From: an uncultured Alphaproteobacteria bacterium
GTDB taxonomy: Bacteria > Pseudomonadota > Alphaproteobacteria > RF32 > CAG-239
Direction: 5' to 3'
DNA length: 64,000 nucleotides
Assembly (NCBI GenBank): GCA_944393225.1
Contig: CALXZK010000008.1
Location: 1-64,000 of the forward strand
Under the pieces are notes generated by a model that was given only the letters and a program-made list of their open reading frames with translations, ran no database searches and was not told the origin of the DNA. The translations under genes and the position numbers were made by a program. Positions 8,919 to 17,333 of the stretch are shown piece by piece (within the stretch, counting starts at the first letter, position 1; each line of letters opens with the position of its first letter).

Positions 8919-11900
8919 ATGATAAAGGCAAAAAGTAAAACACAGTATACAACTAAGCTAGGTTTCCAAATTAAATGCGGAATCTGGACTTTGGCTTGTT
9001 GTCTTTTTGCTTTTTCCGCTCTGGCACAGAGTTTGCCGCAAAACGGAACCCAGACACCGACCACACCTCAAGGAAACACTGACACGGGCACCGGCACCAA
9101 TACGAGCACTACCGAAGAAGCTGATTCTTCTTCTGTCAGCGGAACTTTGGCATCCAGATGTTCGACCACCGGCTGTGCCAAGATGTACCCCGAAGATAAT
9201 ATCTCGCAATTGCACCACAAATATGAATCTGCCGGTAACCCTTGTGCTTTTAACAATTGCGTCAGCGGCGATGTGGGCGGTTGTAGCTATGGTTCAAGCC
9301 AGTTGGAATGTAATCGAGGCAGTTTTAAAACCTTTTTAACATATCTTAAAAGTTCAAATCCAACAATTTGGAATCAGCTCGGAGGCGGTTCTGTTGAAAG
9401 TATGAACTCTCGTGCCTGCAGTGCTCCGGCATCAAGTTTTGCTTCAACATGGAAGAGTATGTGTAGCAACCCTCAAACTGCTGCTTCTTTTGAAGCCGTT
9501 CAAGAAAAATATATGCAGAAAACATATTATGATTCTGCGGCTAATTCCATCAGAAAGAATTATGGTATTGATTTTGACAAGCTTTCTCCAGAATTACAAA
9601 TGTCTTTGTTTTCTGCAGCTGTCGCATTAGGTTCCCCCGGCGGTGTTAACAACCTGATGAAATCTATCAAAAACAATATCGGTGACCCGTCTAAAATGTC
9701 AGAAGAAGAACTTCTTGAAGCCATGTATGTTCGTCGTGACTATTTTTACGGAAGTTCTTCCGAATCCATTCGAAATTCCGTACAAAAACGTAATGCTCGT
9801 GAAGGTTCTGAAGCCATTGAATCTTTGAAAATTCGTAAGGCTTGGGAAGAAGAACAGAAAAAACCTGCCGACCAAAGAAAATCTTATGAAGAAGTGGTTA
9901 AAGAAGTTACCGGAAGAGATGCTTGTACGGGTAGTCAGTCTGCACGTGTAGACTGCGGTGCCAGCGGTGCCAGCGGTGGTCCGAATACAGGTGGCGGTAG
10001 CGGCAGTAGCGGCAGTAGCGGCGGTAGCGGAAGTGAAGCCTATAAAGATTATGGCGATAAAGATTGTTCTCCGAGCCAATATAAAGGAAGCTACGGAAAT
10101 TGTATGATGTGTCCGTTGTTTACCGTTATTTTTAATACGGCAAGCCAGATTGCTAAACTTACTTATGATAAAATGGCACTTCCCGTAGTAACCGTGGTTT
10201 TGGTGGCGTGGGCTCTCTGGATTGCTACGCAAGTTTTAAAATTTGTTTCTTCTTTCAAAACAAAAGATGCCCCGACTTTGATTAATGAATTGTTGCCGAA
10301 ATCTTTTGTCGTGCTGATTGTTGTTCTTTTCTTGCAGGCAGATTCCGGAACATTTTTTGCCATGCTCATGGAGCCTATTTTTAATACCGGTTTCAAATTA
10401 GCTCAAATGGCAGCATCTGACCAAGCTTGTTCCATTTCTCAATACGCTTTAATGCAAGACGGTGGCTTGCCCGTTTCGATGGGACAAAGTATTTTGTGTG
10501 CTTTGCAAGCTATTCAAAACCGACTGGTTGACACACTTGCACTTGGTGCTGCGACCATGTGCGTTGCCTTCTTTGTCAAAGGAACGTTGTTTATCTTTCC
10601 TTCTCTTCCGTATCTGTTCTCCGGATTGTTAATCTTTTGCGGGGCCGGTATTGTTATTATTGTTTTCCCATATTTATTGGTGGATTCAATATTCCAACTC
10701 ACCGTTGCCTGCGCTCTGCTTCCTGCCGCAATCGGAGCATATGCTTTCAAAAAGACACAAGGCTATGCTAAAAAAGTGTGGAGCATTTTTATGAATGCTA
10801 TATTCAACTTTGTTTTCATGAGCCTTGTTATCTACGTATTAACCGGTGCTATTGAAAATACTATTAACGAAGGCGGCGTCGGAAAACTTACGGATTCAAA
10901 CTTCCAAGAATCTATTCTTACAACGTTTGTTTGGGGCGGTGTTACACTTCTTAAAATCATTTTCATTTTGCTTTTGACATGGGTTACTTTGGATGAAGTG
11001 AATACCTTTGCCAGCCAATTTGCACCAAGTTCGGTTCCGGGCGGTTCAGCACGCGCCATCGGTGGTATGGCTGCCAAAGGAGCTAAAGATTTGGGCTTGA
11101 AAGCCGTTGGCGGTGCTAAAAAAGTGGGCGGCGCTCTGGCTGAAAACGCCAAAGAAAGATTTGGCGATATGCGCCGTAACGCCCAAGCGCGCAGTCTACA
11201 AAAACATGGCGTTGAAAAAGTTATTACCGATAAAGCCGGAAATATCATCGGCAGAACTTATACCGTTCAAGGAAAATCTTGGGCAAAAGGAAGAAACAAA
11301 ACAAAAACTTTGACCATTATGAACAATGGAACAAAGTTGATAGAAACCAGTAAAGACTATGGTAACGGTAAGATTGTCAAAACTCGTTCCGATGGTTACT
11401 TAAAGCAAGTTCAAACACTCAAACGTGACGAAAAAACCGGTGAAACATCTATCGTTTCCTCTAATCTTGAAATTGAGAGCGCCGGCTTAAAAGCTGCCCG
11501 AAACAGTGATGGTAGTTTGAATATGTCATCATTGAATGTGGCTCTGAAAGATTCTGCTTTTTCTGAAAAAATGGTTAAAGCTGCCGTATTGCAACAATAT
11601 GCAAAAGATTCCGGCATGAGTATTCCGGCAAATATTACCGAAGATACAATTAATATCACTCAGGACGAAGATGGTCGCGAAGTTGTTGAGATTGTTAATA
11701 AGGGTGAAGAAAAAGCCGCTCAAGCTTTGAGAATGCACATGCCTTTGGAAGAAGGCGGAAACCGCGTTTTGGTTGAATCTGCTTATATGGACAAAGATGG
11801 CAATGAAACTTCTTATGCTACCGATGGCATGATTAACCGTAAACGAGTTGCCGTTTTGAACCAACAAACCGGAAAATATGATACAAGCGAGCGTTATGGA

Positions 11901-12080
11901 CTATCGCAATATTATGCTCAAAGAACAGAATATGGTGTTGATGTCAACGGCGACTTGTCTAATGTTTTTGAAAAACACGGCGGTTTGGCATATAGCGCAA
12001 AAGAGCAAGAAAAAATCAAAAAAGTTTTGTTAAAACAAAGACAAAAATCCAAACCAGGACGCGTCGGCGAACTTCGTTAG
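8919..12080 (+). CDS. virB6: VirB6-like protein, copy 4, fused to a lysozyme-like domain
   Basis: A 1053-residue protein starting at ATG 8919 after AGGTGAG; an in-frame GTG at 8907 is less likely. A signal peptide ends ALAQ. Residues about 90-310 form a Cys-rich domain opening HHKYESAGNPCAF and SYGSSQLECNRG, then SPELQMSLFSAAVALGSPGG and YVRRDYFYGSS. This resembles the lysozyme-superfamily domain of phage and VgrG-linked cell-wall hydrolases, with the Glu of KYESAG as candidate acid. A Gly/Ser linker leads to the VirB6 part (CMMCPLF, LKFVSSFK, GQSILCAL, YLLVDSIFQ, AYAFKKTQ) and a tail of about 360 residues with repeated beta-rich segments. It closes the four-gene run and is followed by a non-coding gap. 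Confidence 0.72.
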   Translation: MIKAKSKTQYTTKLGFQIKCGIWTLACCLFAFSALAQSLPQNGTQTPTTPQGNTDTGTGTNTSTTEEADSSSVSGTLASRCSTTGCAKMYPEDNISQLHHKYESAGNPCAFNNCVSGDVGGCSYGSSQLECNRGSFKTFLTYLKSSNPTIWNQLGGGSVESMNSRACSAPASSFASTWKSMCSNPQTAASFEAVQEKYMQKTYYDSAANSIRKNYGIDFDKLSPELQMSLFSAAVALGSPGGVNNLMKSIKNNIGDPSKMSEEELLEAMYVRRDYFYGSSSESIRNSVQKRNAREGSEAIESLKIRKAWEEEQKKPADQRKSYEEVVKEVTGRDACTGSQSARVDCGASGASGGPNTGGGSGSSGSSGGSGSEAYKDYGDKDCSPSQYKGSYGNCMMCPLFTVIFNTASQIAKLTYDKMALPVVTVVLVAWALWIATQVLKFVSSFKTKDAPTLINELLPKSFVVLIVVLFLQADSGTFFAMLMEPIFNTGFKLAQMAASDQACSISQYALMQDGGLPVSMGQSILCALQAIQNRLVDTLALGAATMCVAFFVKGTLFIFPSLPYLFSGLLIFCGAGIVIIVFPYLLVDSIFQLTVACALLPAAIGAYAFKKTQGYAKKVWSIFMNAIFNFVFMSLVIYVLTGAIENTINEGGVGKLTDSNFQESILTTFVWGGVTLLKIIFILLLTWVTLDEVNTFASQFAPSSVPGGSARAIGGMAAKGAKDLGLKAVGGAKKVGGALAENAKERFGDMRRNAQARSLQKHGVEKVITDKAGNIIGRTYTVQGKSWAKGRNKTKTLTIMNNGTKLIETSKDYGNGKIVKTRSDGYLKQVQTLKRDEKTGETSIVSSNLEIESAGLKAARNSDGSLNMSSLNVALKDSAFSEKMVKAAVLQQYAKDSGMSIPANITEDTINITQDEDGREVVEIVNKGEEKAAQALRMHMPLEEGGNRVLVESAYMDKDGNETSYATDGMINRKRVAVLNQQTGKYDTSERYGLSQYYAQRTEYGVDVNGDLSNVFEKHGGLAYSAKEQEKIKKVLLKQRQKSKPGRVGELR

Positions 12081-12103
12081 TGAAAAAAATTGCGATAAAA
12101 ATA

Positions 12104-12135
12104 AATTTGTACACAAATTGTCTTTTTTTGTACTA
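12104..12135 (+). promoter_or_regulatory. candidate operator of the 12214 repressor
   Basis: A perfect inverted repeat AATTTGT-AC-ACAAATT (12104-12119) is followed by TTTGTACTA (12127-12135). The same TTTGTACTA word stands upstream of the 13338 gene. Likely promoter elements (TTGATT at 12141 and TAAGAT at 12163, 16 bases apart) lie just downstream, so a bound dimer could block polymerase. This would fit autoregulation by the HTH protein that follows. Confidence 0.5.
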
Positions 12136-12213
12136 TTTTCTTGATTAATTTTCGGCATATATTAAGATAACGCTTAGTTGAATCCGATATTAAAATTAAG
12201 AGGTAGTTGAAAA

Positions 12214-13185
12214 ATGGAAGAGATTATTTTCCCAAATCAAATCAGAATGTTCAGACGTTTACGCGGTCGTTCCATGCAGGAATTGGCTGACCATTTGTCT
12301 GTCAGCCTTTCGGCTATTTCTAAAATTGAGAAAGGGTATCGTCGTGTTGACCAAGAGCAATTGGTTCGCGTTGCCGAATTTTTAGACTGCCCTTTACAAG
12401 ATTTATTTGTCAATGAACAAAATTCTCAGCAAGAGATTGTTCAAGCTTGGAGAAGAGAACAAGAAAGACGCAATAAAATTAATGAAAAAACCGGTCTTAA
12501 AACTTTGGGTGCCGGCTTGCGTCAAATCAGAAATGAAAAGAATTTGACTCTTATCGAAGTTGCCGAAAGCGCCGATATGACTTTGTCTGTTTATCACCGC
12601 ATTGAGATGGGACAAAGAGAAGTTTCCGATAAAGAAATGAAAAATATTGCCAAAGCCTTAAACACCTCCGTAGATGAGTTGAAAAATGATATTAAAGCTT
12701 TGGAAGATAAGGGTATGTTGGAAGAAATTATCCAACGCAACGATGCCAAGTACAAATTGTTGTCTACTCCGCGCGGCGCAATTTCTACTTTTGGAAGCTC
12801 TAACCCCGATGGTTTGAAAATTTCCGTCTATGGAATCGCCGGTAAAGATGGTGATATTATTGTTGATTTTTCTCAAGAAACCAGAAAAATTCAACGTCCG
12901 TCAAATCTTTACGGCAAAAAAGATGCTTACGCCGTTAACTTGTGCACCAGAAGATTGGGTAGCTTGTTGCCGACACGCTCTATTTTGTTTGTTGATCCGC
13001 AAGAAATGGTTAGCGTTGGCGATATTGCCGTTTATTATACTTCTGAAAACGAAGCTAAAATTTTGAGCATTCGTGAAGATGAAAACGGCAAATTATACGG
13101 CATGAGATGGAATCCTGATGATCGTATCGAAATCGGCAATAACGATTTGAACAAAATTCACAAAGTTGTTGCTATTTATTTGTAA
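12214..13185 (+). CDS. two-HTH transcriptional regulator with S24-like C-terminal domain
   Basis: A 323-residue DNA-binding protein. Two Cro/C1-type helix-turn-helix domains lie at about residues 8-62 (MQELADHLSVSLSAISKIEKG) and 98-152 (TLIEVAESADMTLSVYHRIE). The last 120 residues match the beta-rich S24/LexA-like dimerisation domain of phage-type repressors (ISVYGIAGKDG, ILFVDP, SVGDIAVYY). The catalytic Ser region is degenerate (TRRLGSLLPT), so self-cleavage cannot be assumed. ATG is preceded by AAGAGG. It is a single-gene unit between the VirB6 run and the 13338 operon, ended by a strong terminator. The shared TTTGTACTA motif suggests it controls itself and the downstream operon. Double HTH domains in one chain are uncommon. 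Confidence 0.85.
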   Translation: MEEIIFPNQIRMFRRLRGRSMQELADHLSVSLSAISKIEKGYRRVDQEQLVRVAEFLDCPLQDLFVNEQNSQQEIVQAWRREQERRNKINEKTGLKTLGAGLRQIRNEKNLTLIEVAESADMTLSVYHRIEMGQREVSDKEMKNIAKALNTSVDELKNDIKALEDKGMLEEIIQRNDAKYKLLSTPRGAISTFGSSNPDGLKISVYGIAGKDGDIIVDFSQETRKIQRPSNLYGKKDAYAVNLCTRRLGSLLPTRSILFVDPQEMVSVGDIAVYYTSENEAKILSIREDENGKLYGMRWNPDDRIEIGNNDLNKIHKVVAIYL

Positions 13186-13206
13186 AAATTTTGCCGATAG
13201 AACATT

Positions 13207-13237
13207 AAAAAAACTCTGCTTCGGCAGAGTTTTTTTT
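13207..13237 (+). terminator. intrinsic terminator after the regulator
   Basis: Stem ACTCTGC / GCAGAGT closed by a TTCG tetraloop, flanked by an A run and eight T residues. This is a textbook rho-independent terminator that can work in both directions because of the A and T tracts. It isolates the regulator from the 13338 operon. Confidence 0.92.
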
Positions 13238-13274
13238 GTGTTTTTGTAAACTTATTAACCTGAAATTTACAAGA

Positions 13275-13295
13275 TTTGTACTAAACTTGGTACTA
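13275..13295 (+). promoter_or_regulatory. tandem TTTGTACTA / TTGGTACTA boxes before the 13338 operon
   Basis: Two copies of a nine-base word, TTTGTACTA at 13275 and TTGGTACTA at 13287, are repeated with a 12-base period about 45-60 bases before the GTG start at 13338. One copy also occurs upstream of the 12214 regulator. They are candidate binding sites for that regulator. Direct-repeat spacing near one helical turn would place two proteins on the same DNA face. Confidence 0.5.
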
Positions 13296-13337
13296 TGGAT
13301 AAAGTGTAAACAAAATTTTTGATAAGGACGTTGTTTC

Positions 13338-16300
13338 GTGAGCGAAGAAAATACATCTTCCATACGCAGAAATAAGAAAGTGGCCGGTGTCGAAGACCCG
13401 ATTGTCATTATACAACGTCTTTTAAATATTTTTCGCCAGCGCCACATTCTGGATGAAAAACAAAAAGCCGATTTTAATAATTTAATTTTGCAACAACCTC
13501 CTGAAATTAGGCATATGTGCAATGTTTTGCCTGGTGGTTCTTTGCTGCAAGAATATATTGACGAATTGGAAGAACAAAACGGCATTACTCCTAACCAAGA
13601 TTTGAATACGGCCGGAAATAATACCATTTTGGCTAATGCTCTTGCCGACAACAGTCAAAACGCCGCAGGAAACGAAAATACATCTGCTCAACCAGCGCAA
13701 AATTCGGCAATCAATGCACAAACATTAGAATTGCAAAAACAAATGCTGATGATGATGCAAAAGATGCAAAGCCAACCTGCTGCCGCAGCTCCGGTTGTAC
13801 AAAACGTGTCGGGAGCAGCAACCATCAAAGCAGATGCCTCTTTTGCAAAAGATATTGCCTCCGCAATTGCCGATGCCTTGGCTCAATCAGACGAAAAAAG
13901 ACGTCAGGAAGTTTATACTTTGGCACAATCTATGGCAAAGTCTCAGCAAGAAGCAACTTCTGCTCTTGTTAAAGAATTGAGCAAAAAAGAAGGTGAAACG
14001 CATATTGTTTCTTCGGGTTCGGAAGGTAATGTAAAAATTATTGATAACACAAAAGAAATCACCAAAGCGATTACAGAATCTCAACTGGAAATGGCTAAAA
14101 TGTTTTTGCAACAAAATGCCATTAATGCCAGCAACAATGCTAATAACGCCAACAACATTCAAATTAACAATGCTCCTTTTCCCAATACTCAGGATCTCAT
14201 TGGCGATATTATCAAGGCGCAATCTCAGCTTTTTAGAGAAATGGCTCGAGAACAAACCAAAGAAATATCTACCATTATTACCGGTGCTTTAAAAGAAAGC
14301 AGTCAACTTTCTAATCAATATTTGATTAAAGCATTGAGTGAGTTTCAAAAAGAAAATTTGAACTTTTTAAAACAACAACAGGCAACACACCAAACGGTTT
14401 ATTATCAACCTTTGCCCAATGTTGCCGGAAGCGATGTTGCGCCCAAAGACTATTCTCCCACAGTTTCTCCCGAAATTTTGGCACCTGCTCCCGAAAACAA
14501 AGATGAAAAGAAGTCTTCCGGACTGAAGCATGTTTTCAGCAACATGTTTAATTTGGGTGGACAAAACGAGAAAACGAATCCGTCCGATATAGAGCCGGCA
14601 GACAATGCCTTAATTGAAGAAAATATGCCTGCCGAAGATTTGCAACCTACGCAAACTTTTGAAGCTGATGATATTTTTTCTCAACCTACAGAAGATGTTG
14701 AACAAGACGTTACTTCCGAGGATGTGATTAACGAATCCGCCGCTAAAAAGAAGAAGAAAAAAAAGAAGAAAAAGAAAAAAAATAATGACGTATCAGAAAC
14801 CCAGCCGATGTCTCCTGCCGATTTGGAATTGAGAGATTTACTTGGCTTTGATTCCGATACTCCAACCAATTCTGATGAAGACGATGATGTTATACTTTCG
14901 CAGGATGAAGATATTCCGGTTTTAGATGATACATTTTCGGATATTCCCAACAGCGAAGATGTTCTTGATACTTCAAATCAAGAAACCAATGTTTCAGAAC
15001 CGGAGATTTCTTCCGATGCAAACGATTTTGAAGAAATTTCTTCTTTTGAATTGCCGGATACAGACACAAATATTTCTTTAGATAACGAACCTGTTTCTTC
15101 AGAATTTGAAGATATTTTTTCTGATAATACCAATTCTGATAAAGACACTGCTTTAGCTCAAGAAGAGCCGAAACAAAATGAAGCTGAAGCAGAAGAGCTT
15201 ATTCCTGCCGAAACGATAGAAGAACCCCAATCTGTTGAAACGCCCGTTGAAAAGAAGAAAAGCGTATTTAATAAATTTCTGAACAGTTTTGATACCGAAA
15301 ATGCTTTAGAAAAACTTATTTCTCCTTTTCAGAAAAACGAAGAAGATGCTTCAAACGCAGACATTGACTATAAACAAGAAACGTCTCCTTCTGAGCAATC
15401 TGCCGAAACATCAGATGATGACTATGAATGGGCATATGAAGAAGAACCGGCTGAAGGCGATAATTTAGATGCTGATACTCAATCGGAAGAGCAAGCCGCT
15501 TCTGCCGATGATAACGGTGATTGGGAGTGGGAATACGAAGAAGAGCCGACTGAAGGCGATAATTCCGAAGCTGACGCTCAATCGGAAGAGCAAGCCGCTT
15601 CTGCCGATGATAACGGTGATTGGGAGTGGGAATACGAAGAAGAGCCGACTGAAGGCGATAATTCCGAAGCTGACGCTCAATCGGAAGAGCAAGCCGCTTC
15701 TGCCGATGATAACGGCGATTGGGAGTGGGAATACGAAGAAGAGCCCGCTGATGGCGATAATTCCGAAGCTGATGCCCAACCAGAAGAGCAAGCTGCTTCT
15801 GCCGATGATAACGGTGATTGGGAGTGGGAATACGAAGAAGAGCCGACTGAAGGCGATAATTCCGAAGCTGACGCTCAATCGGAAGAGCAAGCCGCTTCTG
15901 CCGATGATAACGGCGATTGGGAGTGGGAATACGAAGAAGAGCCCGCTGATGGCGAGAATTCAGCAGCTGATGCCCAACCAGAAGAGCAAGCTGCTTCTAC
16001 CGATGATAACGGCGATTGGGAGTGGGAATATGAAGAAGAGCCAGCTGATGGTGATAATTCCGAAGCTGATACCCAACAGGAAGAACAAGTCGCTTCTGCC
16101 GATGATAACAATGACGAAAATGTTTCTGATGAAGAAAATACAACAGAGCTTGCAACAGATGAGGATAACAACGAAGCGGTTCAGAAAGAAAACCCGTCAG
16201 ATAAAAACGATGATCCTGACTTTTCCGCATTGTTTGATGATTTTATGGCCTCGTCAAATGACCCCTACTCTGATGAAAGACCCGCTGATGACGATTTAGA

Positions 16301-16478
16301 GGCCAATGGTTTAGGCGCCTCTAATATTTCGGCTCAACCGGATATTCTACCTAAATCAGAGGCAAAACAACCGCTGCAACCTATTCCGCCAAGCGATGAC
16401 GATTTCTTTTTGCCTGATTTTAATAATGATACGGATGAAAACGAACCCTATCATGCAAATAGTGATTTAAAACCTTAA
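13338..16478 (+). CDS. giant acidic repeat protein, cytoplasmic, unknown function
   Basis: A 1046-residue protein from a GTG start preceded by AAGGA at good spacing. There is no signal peptide or membrane helix. The N-terminal 75 residues look folded (IVIIQRLLNIFRQRH). Residues about 120-400 are Gln/Asn/Ala-rich with long helical stretches. A tract of 12 Lys stands near residue 470, and everything after is strongly acidic. Residues about 693-920 are tandem 33-residue units around DWEWEYEEEP. The overall look is an intrinsically disordered scaffold or exported cargo with a charge switch at the Lys tract. It heads an operon with the Pro/Gln-rich protein and the secretin-like lipoprotein. No homologous family is recognised. 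Confidence 0.7.
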   Translation: MSEENTSSIRRNKKVAGVEDPIVIIQRLLNIFRQRHILDEKQKADFNNLILQQPPEIRHMCNVLPGGSLLQEYIDELEEQNGITPNQDLNTAGNNTILANALADNSQNAAGNENTSAQPAQNSAINAQTLELQKQMLMMMQKMQSQPAAAAPVVQNVSGAATIKADASFAKDIASAIADALAQSDEKRRQEVYTLAQSMAKSQQEATSALVKELSKKEGETHIVSSGSEGNVKIIDNTKEITKAITESQLEMAKMFLQQNAINASNNANNANNIQINNAPFPNTQDLIGDIIKAQSQLFREMAREQTKEISTIITGALKESSQLSNQYLIKALSEFQKENLNFLKQQQATHQTVYYQPLPNVAGSDVAPKDYSPTVSPEILAPAPENKDEKKSSGLKHVFSNMFNLGGQNEKTNPSDIEPADNALIEENMPAEDLQPTQTFEADDIFSQPTEDVEQDVTSEDVINESAAKKKKKKKKKKKKNNDVSETQPMSPADLELRDLLGFDSDTPTNSDEDDDVILSQDEDIPVLDDTFSDIPNSEDVLDTSNQETNVSEPEISSDANDFEEISSFELPDTDTNISLDNEPVSSEFEDIFSDNTNSDKDTALAQEEPKQNEAEAEELIPAETIEEPQSVETPVEKKKSVFNKFLNSFDTENALEKLISPFQKNEEDASNADIDYKQETSPSEQSAETSDDDYEWAYEEEPAEGDNLDADTQSEEQAASADDNGDWEWEYEEEPTEGDNSEADAQSEEQAASADDNGDWEWEYEEEPTEGDNSEADAQSEEQAASADDNGDWEWEYEEEPADGDNSEADAQPEEQAASADDNGDWEWEYEEEPTEGDNSEADAQSEEQAASADDNGDWEWEYEEEPADGENSAADAQPEEQAASTDDNGDWEWEYEEEPADGDNSEADTQQEEQVASADDNNDENVSDEENTTELATDEDNNEAVQKENPSDKNDDPDFSALFDDFMASSNDPYSDERPADDDLEANGLGASNISAQPDILPKSEAKQPLQPIPPSDDDFFLPDFNNDTDENEPYHANSDLKP
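15414..16100 (+). repeat. 99-bp in-frame tandem repeat (minisatellite)
   Basis: Six units of 99 bases begin at 15507, 15606, 15705, 15804, 15903 and 16002. They encode DDNGDWEWEYEEEP followed by an Asp/Glu/Ala/Gln-rich half. A degenerate unit precedes them at 15414 (93 bases), and a decayed start of another follows at 16101. Adjacent units are nearly identical at the DNA level, with alternating variants (TEGDNSEADAQS and ADGDNSEADAQP), which indicates recent expansion by slippage or recombination in whole codons. Confidence 0.93.
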
Positions 16479-16538
16479 AATAATAATTTACAAAGCCGGT
16501 GAGCTACAGTAAATTAGTACTGATTAAAGGAGCCGATC

Positions 16539-17333
16539 ATGGATGAACAGCAAAATAATACAAATACCCTCCCGCAAGTTGATAAAGAAACTTTGTGGGT
16601 GTTGGATAATTATATCTTGCTGAAAGATTATTTGGACCGCACCGTTTCTCGAATTGCGGCTCGTTGCATTCGTAAAGGAAATATTGCAATTGAGGAATAT
16701 CCTTTTTACAGCTATATCTTGGATGTTCTGGAAGAAATAAGCGAAAGCGGTGATTTTATTTTGGCTCATCAGGAATTGTATCCTTACGTGGAAAAGAAAA
16801 TTGCCGGCGGAATGCAAGCTTTTAAAAAGAATCTGAACGATTATAAGATTGAGCTGCGTAGTAATTCTACTCCGGATATGATTAAACAAGATGCCGCTCA
16901 AGAACTTGAAAAGATGAAGGCAGCTCTTGGTTCCATTGAACAAGATAAAGCTCATGACCCAACCGTCGGTGCCGGTATGAGCATGGATGAAGTTATTGAA
17001 AAATTGATGGCTAAACAAAACTTGGAAGCAGAAGAAGGTAGCTCTTTAGCTTTGAGCCAAGAACAGTTGCAAGCAAATGCTCCTCGTCCGCAAGCTCAGC
17101 CACAACCGCAGCCGCAGTTAAGACCTCAGCCACAACCGCAGCCGCAGTTAAGACCTCAGCCACAACCTCAACCGCAGCCGCAGTTACGACCGCAGCCACA
17201 GCCACAGCCACAGCCGCAACCGCAACCCGTTGCTCAGCCTACTGCTCAACAAGTGCAGCCTCAAGCAGCAACCATTGTAAAACCGGCAACTCCGCAAAAT
17301 CCCCAAGTCATGCCGAATAAGGTAGAAGAATAA
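16539..17333 (+). CDS. Pro/Gln-rich cytoplasmic protein, unknown function
   Basis: A 264-residue protein with no signal peptide, starting after a strong AAGGAG. The first 150 residues are predicted helical and folded (DNYILLKDYLDRTVSRIAAR, YSYILDVLEEISESGDF), followed by a short amphipathic segment. The last 100 residues are built from PQPQPQ and QLRPQ repeats in a rod-like, proline-rich tail. Such tails often span a gap or bind partners; here that is inference. Its TAA stop overlaps the ATG of the secretin-like gene (TAATG), implying tight translational coupling. No family is recognised. Confidence 0.72.
   Translation: MDEQQNNTNTLPQVDKETLWVLDNYILLKDYLDRTVSRIAARCIRKGNIAIEEYPFYSYILDVLEEISESGDFILAHQELYPYVEKKIAGGMQAFKKNLNDYKIELRSNSTPDMIKQDAAQELEKMKAALGSIEQDKAHDPTVGAGMSMDEVIEKLMAKQNLEAEEGSSLALSQEQLQANAPRPQAQPQPQPQLRPQPQPQPQLRPQPQPQPQPQLRPQPQPQPQPQPQPVAQPTAQQVQPQAATIVKPATPQNPQVMPNKVEE

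Noticed and set aside
12950-13065. Self-cleaving LexA-type protease activity of the regulator
   Set aside because: The Ser region is degenerate and can only be aligned with a gap; ungapped alignment puts Arg at the catalytic position.
14743-14778. A-rich Lys tract considered as a programmed frameshift site
   Set aside because: The main frame continues open for more than 550 codons, and AAG codons interrupt the A run; no alternative product is supported.
15414-16100. Regular repeats considered as a CRISPR array
   Set aside because: Units are 99 bases, in frame and code for near-identical peptides without unique spacers.
15465-16299. Long overlapping frames on both strands across the 99-bp repeats
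   Set aside because: The repeat period is a multiple of three, so any frame open in one unit stays open in all; these are shadows.
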